Assembly: GCF_020921035.1 (NCBI RefSeq)
Contig: NC_063155.1
Location: 8,293,001 to 8,357,000, forward strand
DNA: 64,000 nucleotides
Reading direction: 5' to 3'
DNA from: Rhodamnia argentea
Lineage: Eukaryota > Streptophyta > Magnoliopsida > Myrtales > Myrtaceae
The notes below the pieces were generated by a model that ran no database searches, was not told where the DNA came from, and worked only from the letters and a program-made list of their open reading frames with translations. This document shows positions 35,986-46,980 of this stretch, piece after piece; position 1 is the stretch's first letter, and each line of letters opens with the position of its first letter. The position numbers were made by a program, and so were the translations under genes.

Positions 35986-37137
35986 TTAAGCCGCTGCAGA
36001 TTCAAGAGCGCTTGCCCTTACTAACTGAAGAAGGCCAACCAGCTTCTCATGAGGACGCATCGCCGCTTTCACCAACGGCAACTCTGTTAGAGCATTCACC
36101 CAGGAGGTGACCCTTGGATACTTCGCCGGGTCCAGAAATTTTACACCGTGGACTTCCTCGTGAGCTTTATGAGCACCCAACACTGAGAAGACAACAATGT
36201 CTAGGAGTCCCAGGTTGCTGCCGTTGATAAACGATGATCCCCCGGGACAACCACCCTCGATTCCCTCTTCCAGCACCTTCAGTTTCTCGTGCGGTTCCTT
36301 GACAGCTCTGTCTTGCGCTTCTCCATCAGTTTTGAACACTGAGAATATGGCCTCAAACAACTGCAGTCAACACTAGTTTCATCTTACTTTTGTTTGATCG
36401 GTCTATTTCGCAATGAGAAATATTCCATCGTGGCAAATGCTCCAGTTAGAATTTTGAGAATTTCTCATGCTCCACGAATAACGATTAGGCGCAGCCCACC
36501 TATCTCAAGGTAACAGCAATTAAAGACAACAGCAGGTTGATTTAGCTATTGTGTCAGTGTCATTGTTATCGTCACAGCAATATAAACCTCCATTGGTCAT
36601 GCGGACACGCGTTTTCTAGATTCTATTGGGAAAAGGGGAAACTGTGCTCAATGCGTACTCCATGTCTTTTAGTTGATCATGAGTACGAACAAGTGCACAC
36701 CCTGATTGTTGAACAAGATGGTAGATCATGTAGAGCTGTAAACGAAAAGGCATAATCTGTTTGTGCTCTGACAATGGAGTAATGCAAGAAACGATCATGT
36801 ACACTTTGAGACATTTCATCAAACAGTTCGCCGGAAAATTTGCACTGGCCTGCTGTTGGAGAAAAGCAGCCCAGAAGCGAACTTTGGCTCTTTCATGGGG
36901 ATCTTCGGCCAAGAGGGGAGGACCCTCCTTCCAAGTCTCATCGATGTACTCGATAATGGCCAGCGACTCGGCAATGGGCTTGCCGTCGTGAACAAGAACA
37001 GGGATCTTCTTGTGAACAGGATTGACACGCAAAAGCGCTTCGCTCTTGTTCGTCAAATCTTCTTCCACGAACTGATACTCAATCCCTTTCACTTTCAGAG
37101 CTAGCTCCACCCTCTTGCTCTACTGACTAGCCCACAT
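35986..37137 (-). pseudogene. Tau-class GST copy B, 5'-truncated with nonsense codon
   Basis: Exon 2 (36360-35986, 124 residues plus stop) is intact and typical ([29 protein letters not shown]). Exon 1 runs from about 37137 to 36850. The first nine codons are missing, replaced by unrelated sequence. What remains reads ATG-Trp-Ala-Ser-Gln and then TAG (37120-37122) where other copies have Pro-Tyr after the catalytic Ser. The exon 1 donor is GC (CAG|GCCAGT) where other copies have GTCAGT. An internal ATG at 37110 would give a protein without the catalytic Ser. A foldback element lies directly upstream at 37183-37549. Confidence 0.85.
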
Positions 37138-37182
37138 TCTCTCTTCTCTGTCTCGCACAAAACGAACTACGACCTCTGCCGC

Positions 37183-37549
37183 GGCGGCGGTCGCAGCTGC
37201 TGGAAAATGACGGAGGCGCCACGTGAGATCAGGGGTCGGTGGCTCGATGTCACGTGCTTCCCTCCGGCTTCCTTCTCCCGCATAGAAAACAGTGGCTTCT
37301 TGCCGCAGAAAACAGCCCAAATTGCTTCAGCAGCTTGGCATGACAATCCCTTTATTCATTTAGCCCAGGAACACCAACTTCCCTGCTCAGTTTATCACTT
37401 ACTGAAGTCGCCTTCATGGAGAAAATCATTTTTCTTCTGATAATCATAATTTAAACAGAAAAAGAAGCAGTCATCATAATGGCCATCGAGCCCTTCGACC
37501 CTGACCTCACGTGACGCGCACGTCATTTTCCGGCAGCTGCGACCTCCTC
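37183..37549. mobile_element. Foldback element abutting GST copy B
   Basis: The left arm GGTCGCAGCTGCTGGAAAAT (about 37189) is mirrored by ATTTTCCGGCAGCTGCGACC at the right end (about 37526-37545). GCCACGTGAGATCAGGGGTC pairs with CCCTGACCTCACGTGACG, giving arms of about 70 bases. The G-box-like CACGTG occurs in the arms. No coding capacity. It occupies the position where the promoter and first codons of copy B should be. Confidence 0.7.
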
Positions 37550-39843
37550 GGTGTGGATATTTTAGGAAAAATGAAACCATAAGTATCATAATTTCCATAC
37601 CCGTTGCTCACTTGAGTGATATAACTTTTTTTTTTCAATCGCTTGAGTGGCATAACCTTTTTTCCAATCACTTGAGGTATATATAACTTTTTAATCGTTT
37701 ACTCGAGTGCCATAACTTCTTAAAAAGATTCACCACGAGTGTTATGTCACGTCGAATTTTCGACATTTAAGTGAACGTTTTCAAAATATTTTGGTATCCA
37801 AGTGATCGTTACCTTCGAAAATATGGTATGCAAGTGGTCGAAAAACAATTATAACACTCAAGTGAGCATCGTATGGAAGTTATTTATGATGTATTTAACC
37901 CGATTAGTTCAAACATTCCGTGCGATTCTTTCCTTATCGTATCATTAGGCTAGGCTAAACAAATTATCAAATAATCTAGAATGAAAAATCTAAGAAGCTA
38001 TTGAAGAATGAATAGAAATAGTGTGAAATTTCTTGTAATTCATTTCCTTCTTTTTGATTGAATAAATTTATTTGGAAGTAAAACTGAAGTAACTACCTTT
38101 CCCATCAAATACATAATTATTATTTGAATCTACCATAAGTAATCGTGTGATCGATTTATCAATTCTTGTGCGTCATCGAACATTAAATTCGTGATTCGTA
38201 TATATATGAATTTAACATGTTTTTTCTGTGGTCCATGATAAGAAAAACAGAAATAACAAAACAGGAAGAACAAAGAGAGGGAGGGCCATTAATCTCTTAC
38301 ATAGGAAATCATACTTAGAGAGGTTCCTGTTTGGCTTACAAACTAATTAACTAGACATGCTTTAAGTAAGTATGGTGGTCTTTCTTGTCTTCTGCTTCTT
38401 TTCAAGCAAACTTGCCTTCCCTTTTCAGATTGCTGTTCAACTACAAATGTTTTGTACAATTCGAATGAGAAATCTTCAGCGAATCACCGCCTCCTCGTTC
38501 GAATTCGCGTGCAGACTGATTCATCGTTCTCTTGGTTGATGAACATAAAATCCGATCTTTCTCTGAATCTCTTCTGTTCATAATAACAAAGTCACTTCCT
38601 TTCATTTACTTCCGTTCAGTGTTGAACCATCCAATGGGGGATCGTTAAGCTGCAAAACCAACCATCGCAAGTGTCCATATTAGATGCAGTCAAATGAAAC
38701 TCCATTCAGCTAAAGCATCAGGCACAAGGTCATGATCTTGCAGAGTTACAATGTTATTTGGGTCATGACATGGGACATAACTGAGACCTGTATCTAACAC
38801 ACCAATGTGCTGATGTACCATGATGGTTGAATCAATAATATAACGATGAAAATGCGTGATTTTGCCATTTCTAGCGAGCAACATGGCAGATTTACTGTCA
38901 AATCAGACCAATCGGAGAGCCCGTGATTATCATTCGTGGTATTCAAATTGTAGATCTCATTCTTTTTCCTTTGAGAACAAATCTCACTATCCTAAGCAAG
39001 ATGTATCGTCCCTAGAATGTAAATGCCTGATTCTGCCATTTCCGGAAAACAAAATTAGCAGATGTACTGTAAAGTCGACCGAATGGAGAGCCCATGGATT
39101 ATTATTCATGGTCTTGAATTTATAGATTTCGTTCTTTTTCCTATGAGAACAAATCCTTTTTTTTTTTTTGGTCAGATATGAGAACAAATCTGGCTAGCCT
39201 AAGAAGATGTCTCGTCCCAAGGGCAATTCCAGCGAGGCAAAAGAGAATATCTATACATGCACGAAGAACATACCTGAACAGGACTAGCTTGGAAAGAATG
39301 TACTGGGCAATCACATTGAAAATATCCCTGGCAACACAAGTATCGGCCAACCAATAGTACATGATCTATGTCCAAAAAAAAAAAAAAATAGTACATGATC
39401 TAAATTGACTTCAGTCAATCCGGTTCAGCTGACTGCAAAGCAAAAAATCTTTTCCCAGCAAGATGGACTGCATTGTTCAAAGAGGAAAACAGAAATTATT
39501 TTGTGGGAGTCGACAAACCAACATGCTTATCACAAAAGATGGGATTTTACACGGCAAAAGGATGTGATTATCTTCTGGCAAAGTTGTTATCCTTCTCTGT
39601 GTTCAGCAAAGAAGGATGATATGCAGCTCGTAGTATCAATAATCGATTAGCCACAGAATACAGCAGAGTAGGATGAAACGGCTGGTTCTGTGTTATTGCT
39701 GTAAAACAATTGATAGAGAGATTGAGATGTAGCGAAACATTTGAAGTAACTTCATTGGGCTATAGCTTATGACGCAAATACATTCGGATTACATATAAGT
39801 GCAATCGAATATCACATTTTGAGTGTGACAGATGAAGTTCCCA
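37550..39843. other. GST spacer, duplicated at 56.1-58.3 kb
   Basis: Matches 56117-58340 in order, with scattered differences, e.g. TTTCTTGTCTTCTGCTTCTT at 38391 and 56942. Inside, 38851-39240 holds a direct repeat with a unit of about 171 bases (AATGCGTGATTTTGCC at 38851, AATGCCTGATTCTGCC at 39022). No gene recognised. Confidence 0.65.
37591..37881. mobile_element. Foldback element, CACTTGAGTG type (copy 1)
   Basis: Arms carry TTCCATAC...GCTCACTTGAGTG on the left and CACTCAAGTGAGCATCGTATGGAA on the right, with several internal units (TTGAGTGGCATAAC, AAGTGATCGTTACC). A diverged copy lies at 56.15-56.45 kb within a duplicated block. The internal words resemble those of the element at 39844-40258. 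Confidence 0.65.
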
Positions 39844-40258
39844 GCGAAAAGTACACTAGAAGTGCCATAACTTGTATACGGCGTTCACTTGAGTGCCATA
39901 ACTTTCAAAACGTTCACTTAAGTGCCATAACTTTCTAAAATCGTTCACTTGAGTGCTACGTCGGAGCAAAATCGTTCACTTGAGTGCTACAATAACTTTT
40001 CCAGCGTGCCACGTCAGCTTTCCGGCGGGCCATATCATCTTTCCGAGTCTACAGAAACTTTTTCGCGTGCTAACGTAACTTTTCCGGTGTCTACCGTAAC
40101 TTTTCCGTCCGCCACGTCAGTTTTTCCGGCTGTCATGTCAACATGGCACTTAAGTGAACGATTTTAGAAAGTTATGGCACTTAAGTGAACGTTTTGAAAG
40201 TTATGGCACTCAAGTGAACGCCGTACAAAAGTTATGGCACTTCTAGTGTACTTTTCCC
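39844..40258. mobile_element. Mutator-like foldback element with 9-bp target duplication
   Basis: 415 bp. The left end GCGAAAAGTACACTAGAAGT is mirrored at the right end (CTAGTGTACTTTTCCC), and arms of about 100 bases repeat CACTTGAGTGCCATAACTTT units. The 9-mer AAGTTCCCA stands on both sides, at 39835-39843 and 40259-40267. The other GST copies show the empty site (GAAGTTCCCAACTTTATTATC at 47592), which proves an insertion. A 9-bp duplication and long arms point to a Mutator-superfamily MITE. It sits in the 3' flank of GST copy C. No coding capacity. Confidence 0.9.
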
Positions 40259-40297
40259 AAGTTCCCATCTTTACTATCAAGGAGAGCCTTATAAGCA

Positions 40298-40890
40298 TCA
40301 AGCTGCTGCATATTCAAGAAGCCTAGCCCTGAGGAACTGATGAAGAACGCCCTCCAGCTTCTCGTGGGGAGGCATTGCCTCTTTCACCGGCGGCAACTCA
40401 TTTAGGGCTTCCACACAAGAGGTCACCCTTGGATACTTCTCTGGGTCCAGAATTTTTACACTGAGGACTTCTTCCAGAACTTTATGAGGACCCAGTATCG
40501 GACAGACAACAATGTCTAGGAGTCCCATGTTGTTGCCGTGATAAATGGATAACTGCCCTTGATTCCCTCTTCCAACACCTTCAGTTTCTCGTGCACTTCT
40601 TTGACAGCTCTCTCGTGCGCTTCTCCATCAGTTTCAATCACAGAGGCCATGGCCTCATGCAACTGCAGTTGACGACTTCCAATCATAAACTTGCTTGAAC
40701 TCTAGTTTGATCTTACTTCTGTTCGATGGTTCTATTTTGCAAAGAGAAAAATCTTTCGAGTTCTCATGCTCAATTAGGCAGCAGCTACCCATCTCAAGGT
40801 AATATCAATTAAAGACAACAGCAGGTTGGGGCAACTGATGTTGTCATTGCCTGCCTGCCATCTCTCTCTCTCTCTCTCTGGGCGTCTCTA
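40298..40890 (-). pseudogene. Tau-class GST copy C, exon 1 deleted
   Basis: Only exon 2 remains (40662-40298), with small indels: 365 bases against 375, including loss around GGSPFING near 40537-40548 and an extra codon-shifting change near VLHQFLRA. The acceptor CTGCAG|TTG is kept. The expected exon 1 is absent: intron sequence (40680-40850) passes straight into TGCCTGCCTGCCATCTCTC, that is, the first codons Met-Ala-Gly-Arg followed at once by Gln-stop, and then the usual CT tract. The Trp of VTSWVKAL is Cys here and in copy F. Copy F shares the exon 1 deletion. Confidence 0.85.
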
Positions 40891-42891
40891 TCTCTGAGTT
40901 TCAGATTGGAGGTGGAGGATCCATGGGTTTAGTGCTTGAATTTACAACGCCTTATTCAATACAACGTGTAGTCGAAAGCATCTTTGGTTTGTTTGACAAT
41001 AATCATCCCCATTATTAAAGCTTTCTAACGAGAGCAAGTGCTAGGTATTCTATGCAAAGGAATGGACGGAATGCATATAAAAGTTCATAATCTGCTCTGC
41101 AACTCAAATCAATGTGTTCATCACCTTCCCATTTGGGAGAAAGAAACGTCAGAAGATGAGATCCATCTTCCTCCTCGTTGACCCAGATTCTTGTTCCTCA
41201 AGAGATCGCGCAACCTCGTCCGGAGCGGGGGCATGGTTTGAAAATGGGAGGAGAATTACACTTTGGTCCTCAAGTTTATCCATTTTCTCCATCTTGTTAA
41301 AACACTTCACCTATGAAGTTTGAACAATTCTTGAAGCACGCACACGGCAAGTTATTTCGAGGTATAACTTTTCGACTGGATTAACTTGTGCCGATCCATA
41401 CCTTCTGTTATCTAATTGTAGATTTTTTAAACATTCGAGGTGATTCGTCTTGGGTCCGTGTCATTAGTCTAGGCTAAACAATTGCCAATTAATCTACAAT
41501 GAAAAATCTAGAAAAAAAACTAATCTAGAATTAGTCTAGTGACTCCCTTTTCTTTCTTTTCTTGTTGAACCTTCCAATGAGGAATCATTAATCTGCAACA
41601 GCATCCATCTCGAGTGTCCGTATGGGATGCTGTCAAACGAAATGTCACTTTGGAACACGTCATAAACATTAGCGAGGCTGCTTTTAGCTATAGCATCGGG
41701 CTTACATTGGATTGTTACAATCAAAATTTTGAATCATGAATGTGAAATAACCGAGAGTTGTATATTAAATATGTAGATGTTAAGATGTACTATCGTGATT
41801 AAAGTTAATAATATTGTAATGTAGATGTGTGATTTCACCATTTTTAGAAAATCACATGGTAGATTTGCTGTCAAACCGACATGATGGAGGGCCAATGTCT
41901 TCAAACTGCAGATTACATTCACTTTTATGTGAAACAAGCTACCTCTAGCTAGGAGCCTCTTTTCTGCCCAACTCCTCGAAAATAACGTTCGACTTGCTTG
42001 TGTTGAGCATATAGCTAGCGTTTCTTCTGAGCCAGGATCAAACTCTTCTTTTGAATATGATTGGGCTCCGTAGTGGTAGAACTTGGTAAAATGGGCATAC
42101 TACTTCCCAACTTTTTGTTCTGTGGACCTTCATTCTCTTATGATTTTTCATAATTTATTTAGTTTAGTGATTGATATCAAAGAGAGTCTCAGTCTAGTCA
42201 CTCAACTAATCCACTCATGGCTTGAAGCGAAGATGGATTGGGAGCTCTCTCCCAAGAGGTAACACACAAGCCAGAAGACTTTCTCTAGCTAAGTAGAGGA
42301 TTTAGATAACTCCTCAAACTTCTCGTTCTTTCCATGTGATCTAATATTCAACGCAGCGGGGTAAAGCAGAGAACAAATCTGGCTAACCTAAGAAGATGTC
42401 TTGTCCCTAGGGCAATTCCCTTGAGGCATAAGAGAAATCTATTTGCGGGCGCGGTACGCGAGAGGAACATATTTGACAAGACTAGCAGGTGAAGAATGTT
42501 GCTGGGCAATTCACATTAAAAATATCTCTAGTAATATAAAGAATAGCCAACCAATAAGACATGAACTGTTCAAACAGAACTCTTTTCGCAGTCGACTAAT
42601 ATTGTTCAAAGTTAGATCCTTCATTGTGTTCAGCGAAGTTGCAAGATGCAGCCAGCCAGTTTCCTATGGAGCTGGTAGTATCAATAACTAGTAGTTACAT
42701 AACATAGCACAATAGGATAGAACAAATAGCTAGTTCAGTGTTGTCACAGTGAAATATTTGCAGCAAACTTTATTGATGGCAATACCTTATTCCGCAAATA
42801 CATTCAGTTACATAGAAGTGCAGTCCAATAGAACACACGAATGAGACTGATGAAGTTCCCACCATTATTATCAAGGAGACCTTTATAAGTA
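40891..42891. other. GST spacer, duplicated at 48.2-50.2 kb
   Basis: Nearly collinear with 48230-50189, offset about 7.3 kb, with few differences (e.g. the frame at 41114 and the same text at 48456). Contains one copy of the CATGGTAGATTTGCTGTCAA segment. No gene recognised. Confidence 0.65.
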
Positions 42892-44029
42892 TTAAGCTGC
42901 TGCAGATTCAAGAGCCCAAGCCCTGAAGAACTGAAGAAAGCCAGCCAGCTTCTCATTAGGAGGCATTGCCTCTTTCACCAATGGCAGCTCAGTTAGAGCT
43001 TTCACCCAGGAGGTCACCCTTGGATACTTCTCCGGGTCCAGATATGTTACGCCGAGGAACTCCTCGTGAACTTTATGAGCACCCAATATTGAGCAGACAA
43101 CAATGTCCAGGAGTCCCAAGTTACTGCCGCTGATAAATGGTGATCCCCCGGGATAACCACCCCTTGATTCCCTCTTCCAACACTGCCAGTTTCTCGTGCA
43201 CTTCCTTGACAGCTCTCGCTTGCGCTTCTCCATCAGTTTTGACCGCAGAGAACATGGCTTCAAACAACTGCAGTCAACAACTTCCAATTTGAAAGTTGCT
43301 TGAACTCTAGTTTCACCTTACTTTTATTTAATCGGTCTATTTCGCAAAGAGAAAATATTTCACCGTAAAATTTTGAGAAGTTCTCATGTTCCATGAATAA
43401 CAATTAGGCAGCAGCCTACCTATCTCAAGGTGATAGCAATTAAGGACAACAGCAGATTGATACATCTGTTGTATCAGGACTACACGCGTTCTCCAGATTC
43501 TGTTGGGAAAAAAGGATACTTGTCCTCAATTCCCACTCCATGGCCCTGTTTGGTTCAGCATTTGACCAAGGGACTTTGAGAAAATGCAAATACCTTTAGG
43601 TTAAAGGCCTTTTTCAAAATGCACATGTCTTTTAATTGATCACTAGTACGAACAAGTGCACACAGTGATTGTTAAACAAGAACGTTTCATCAAACAGTTT
43701 GCTGGAAAATTTGCACTGACCTGCCCTTGGAGAAAGCCAGCCCAGAAGCGAACTTTGGCTCTTTCATAGGGATCTTGGGGCAAGAGGGGAGGACCCTCCT
43801 TCCATGTCTCCTCGATGTACTCGACAATGACTAGGGACTCGGCGATAGGCTTGCGGTCGTGAACAAGAACAGGGATTTTCTTGTGAACAGGATTGAGGCG
43901 CAAGAGCAGTTCGCCCTTGTTGATCAAATCTTCTTCCACGTACTCATACTCGATGCCTTTCACTTTCAGACCTAGCTCCACGCTCATGCTGTACGGACTT
44001 GCCCACATTCCGTGAAGAACTACTCTGCC

Positions 44030-44035
<6 letters not shown>
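42892..44035 (-). pseudogene. Tau-class GST copy D, single-base frameshift in exon 2
   Basis: Exon 1 44035-43721 is intact (105 codons: [46 protein letters not shown]). Exon 2 43267-42892 has 376 bases. The extra base is a fourth C in a run at 43160-43163, where copy E has three; the frame is lost at GIKGGYPGG, and the rest ([31 protein letters not shown]) is fully preserved in the shifted frame. Splice sites are normal. Copy D is the duplicate partner of intact copy E. Either a very young pseudogene or an assembly error in a homopolymer. Confidence 0.85.

Positions 44036-44062
<27 letters not shown>
44036..44062. repeat. CT tract abutting the GST copy D start codon
   Basis: On the gene strand a GA tract runs directly into the ATG. 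Equivalent tracts of other lengths sit at 34817-34834 (A), 51247-51268 (E) and 61520-61552 (H), and remnants lie beside C, F and G. Confidence 0.85.
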
Positions 44063-44068
<6 letters not shown>

Positions 44069-44341
44069 GGGCTTCTCTGTCTCTGAGTTTCAGATTGGAC
44101 ATGGAGGATCCATGGTTTTAGTACTTAAATATACACTGCATTGTTCAAGTCAAGGTGGAGTCGAAAGCATCTCTGGCTTGTTTGACCAGATCCATCGCCA
44201 TTATTGAAGCTTTCTGACGCGGGCAGGTGGTAGCAGCCTAGCAGGTATTATCTGCAATAAATGGACGGACTAAAAGAAAATTATCTGCTCTGGAATTCAA
44301 CTCAATGTGTTCTTCTCCCTTCCATTTCCACACTTTGGTCC

Positions 44342-45729
44342 TAGAGGTGTCACATGGGTGAGTCCGATCAAATATGATCCGACTCGTATGGACCTATTTA
44401 ATCCGTTTTGACCCATATTTAATAATTCATACTCTATCCAACACATAACTAATACATACCCGACTCATTTTGACCAATATTACCAAAATATACTAATATA
44501 AAACCAATATGCACCTCTACCCACCTTTGCCCTCCCCTACTACCTCCACCTACCGTCCATCACTGCCGTCGCAGCCCGCCGCTCGATTCCTACAGAAGTG
44601 CCTAAAGCAAATATTTTTCTATCCATATAACTACTCGGACATCTTATGAAAACAGAGAAGTCATTCTCGAGTTAATGATTCTATCAACCACTCGAGAATA
44701 CACGAGTCTGTGACTACTGTAGTTTCTCTCTATTCTTATCTTCATCGTCAAAAGGACTCAATCGTGGAGTTTCGAAATTCAATGAGCCATTAACATATAA
44801 CTTCAAACTGAACATATTGCCAAAATCAAAAGGTCGTATGCCAATGTTAAAACTTCAGCCCGCATGACACGATTCCACATATTCATTCAATTACGCTCAC
44901 ATTTTCCATTTTTCTTTCTCTTTTTTACTGCTGGTCTTCTAATGCACGACCGACATAAGCCCCTTGGAGTCGTCTTCTTCACAGTGTCTTCCACAGGAGC
45001 TCATCTAGGACTACCAAATTGGGGGGGGCGGGGTGGGGGCGGGGGGTGGTGTGATTTCGACCTTTTTTTTTTTTTTATCACCAACTGCCACTAAGGCCAC
45101 CGGCGCCGGCCATCAAAGCCACCGCCGGACAGCCACTGACAACCACAAAAAAAAAAAAAAAGAACGTCCAACTTGACGAGATTCTGAGCGAGATATGACC
45201 AGACAACTGTGGCTCAAACCGAGGCATAAAATGGACAAGCAGACTTGCAGGAACTACTCTACAGGCAAACCAAAGTGCAAACCGCAGGATAAACACGCTC
45301 AAAGCTCGCAGATCCGGCTGGATTTTTTTTTTTGGGCTCACTCAAGCACATCATTGAACGGGCGGCGTGTAGCATACAAAAAAAACATTATGAGAGCTCA
45401 TTGTCGAGCCATTTGACGAAAGGCACGACATCCTCAATGCCCGTGAACACGGCTTCCTTGAAATCCTCAATACCCATGAACGGTGCGGCGGGCGGCGATG
45501 GACGAGCGGTGGCAATGGCACAGTGGTGGGCACTTGGAAAGCTATAACCCATTGGTCAAAATGGATTGAAAATGGGTTGAGCTAAAAACCCATTAAAACC
45601 CATATTTGAATAGGTTTTGTAAGCTTTGACCCATACTTAATCCATTTTTTAAATTTAGTGAACCCACATATGATTCAAGTGTATAAAAGTGAGTTAAAAA
45701 GTGGGTCAATGACCCATATTGACATCTCA
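44342..45729. mobile_element. Non-autonomous hAT element, copy 1 (1388 bp)
   Basis: Ends TAGAGGTGTCACATGGGT and ACCCATATTGACATCTCA are inverted. It is flanked by TTTGGTCC (44334-44341) and TTTGATCC (45730-45737), an 8-bp target duplication with one change. The empty site (CACTTTGGTCCTCAAGTTTA) is visible at 41270. The interior is rich in GACCCAT/ATGGGTC words near both ends, with a GC-rich centre; no transposase. Its partner at 54466-55905 lies at the equivalent point of the other block, so the insertion predates the duplication. Confidence 0.88.
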
Positions 45730-45871
45730 TTTGATCCTCAAGTTTATGTTATTACTGATATATTCAGCTAATTCACTCAAACTTCTAGTTGCACATAGAG
45801 AGATGGAATGAAAAACATAAACTTCATCATTTCAGAAAAAACTATCAAGTACAAGCAAAATAGAAACCTTT

Positions 45872-46290
45872 TTAGAACCTCTCTCGACATAACGTCTTCA
45901 CTTTGTGAAAGTACTGTGCGATCGTTATGTCGCGTTGCGCCAGCAACAATAACTCACTTTCTAAGAGTTGGAGCTTTGTATCGTTCTTCTTAGAGAACAG
46001 TTTGGCGAATGTATCCCAAGCTTCTTTGGGAGTTTCCGCATCCGGGATATGCTCCAGCACATCTTTTTCAACCGTCGTCTTCAAAACGAACATGGCTTTG
46101 CGCGCTTTAATCTTCCACTTCCACAATGTCCCATTCGCATCTTCGGTCTCCGGTTGTCTCACATCATTTCCATTTACAACCTCCCACAAATCCTGGCCCT
46201 GAATGTAAGATATCATGCAGGTAGACCAAGAATTGTAGTTCTGGTTGTTAATGTTAAATATGTCTCAAATTTTGAATTTGTTTACGGATA
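45872..46290 (-). mobile_element. Copia-type LTR retrotransposon fossil, gag fragment
   Basis: An open stretch of 114 codons on the - strand resembles the start of the Copia gag polyprotein (UBN2/Retrotran_gag_2 family), with AWDTFAKLFSKKNDTKLQLL as its signature. No protease, integrase or reverse transcriptase was found nearby, so the element is only a remnant. It lies between the two GST blocks. Confidence 0.7.
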
Positions 46291-46299
46291 TAGGTTGAT

Positions 46300-46980
46300 T
46301 TGTTAAATATGCAAGATTTGACCGATCAAGAAGTGAGTTCTTTGAATCTCGTGCAATGGAGGACGTGTTCAACAGAAAGTGAATATTGGACACTACAGTA
46401 CAAAATAAGGGGCACATGTGCTATAAATATGTGTATTCATTATTTAGGGATAAAAAAAAATCTTTTGTCAGGAAAGAAAAAAAGGAACAAGGGTTTCTTG
46501 GCCTTTACTTCTATCCTGCAGTAGCCGCCAGAGATATGAGGTTAAAAAAAAGGAGACTTTGTGGGCCCTTCTTCTAGCCTTGTTCTGAATAGCCAAGGTA
46601 GAGAGCACGACGAGCCGTACAAAACGGAAAAAGACGCCGCGCAGAGTAACCTTTTGTAGAGAAGGACGAGCAGACGGAGACGTTCTTCCGATCGCGCGAA
46701 GAAGTCGGAAGAGAGAAAATTTGGTCGTGAGTTTTATTATATCCAATTAAGTTGTTTAATGTGAGAAACACGAGCGTATTGAGCGATTGTAATTTCGATT
46801 CTCCGATTTTAGTGGATTGTTCTTTCTGACTCTCCCGTGGATGTAGGTACCGATATTCGGACCGAACCACGTAATCTCTGGTGTCCTTTATTATTCATCG
46901 TTATTTTTCTAGGCTTTTCGCATTGATTTATTTGCAAGATTTGGGTTAGTTTTCGCGCGTTATATTACAACGGTTAAGCT
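46300..46980 (+). mobile_element. Possible Copia-type LTR fossil
   Basis: The + strand text has the look of a Copia long terminal repeat: a TATA-like CTATAAATATG near 46420, then ACTCTCCCGTGGATGTAGG and GGACCGAACCACGTAA near 46830-46875, words common in the R/U5 part of plant Copia LTRs. Exact ends were not determined and no second LTR was found. Its orientation is opposite to the adjacent gag fragment, so the two may come from different elements or a rearranged one. Confidence 0.45.

Noticed and set aside
36616-37110. GST copy B read as an intact gene from the ATG at 37110
   Set aside because: That start removes the catalytic Ser and first strand, and the donor is GC; upstream codons show a stop and truncation.
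38851-39240. CRISPR-like array from spaced repeats in GST spacers
   Set aside because: The units are long direct duplications in a plant nuclear genome, with no short palindromic repeats or unique spacers.
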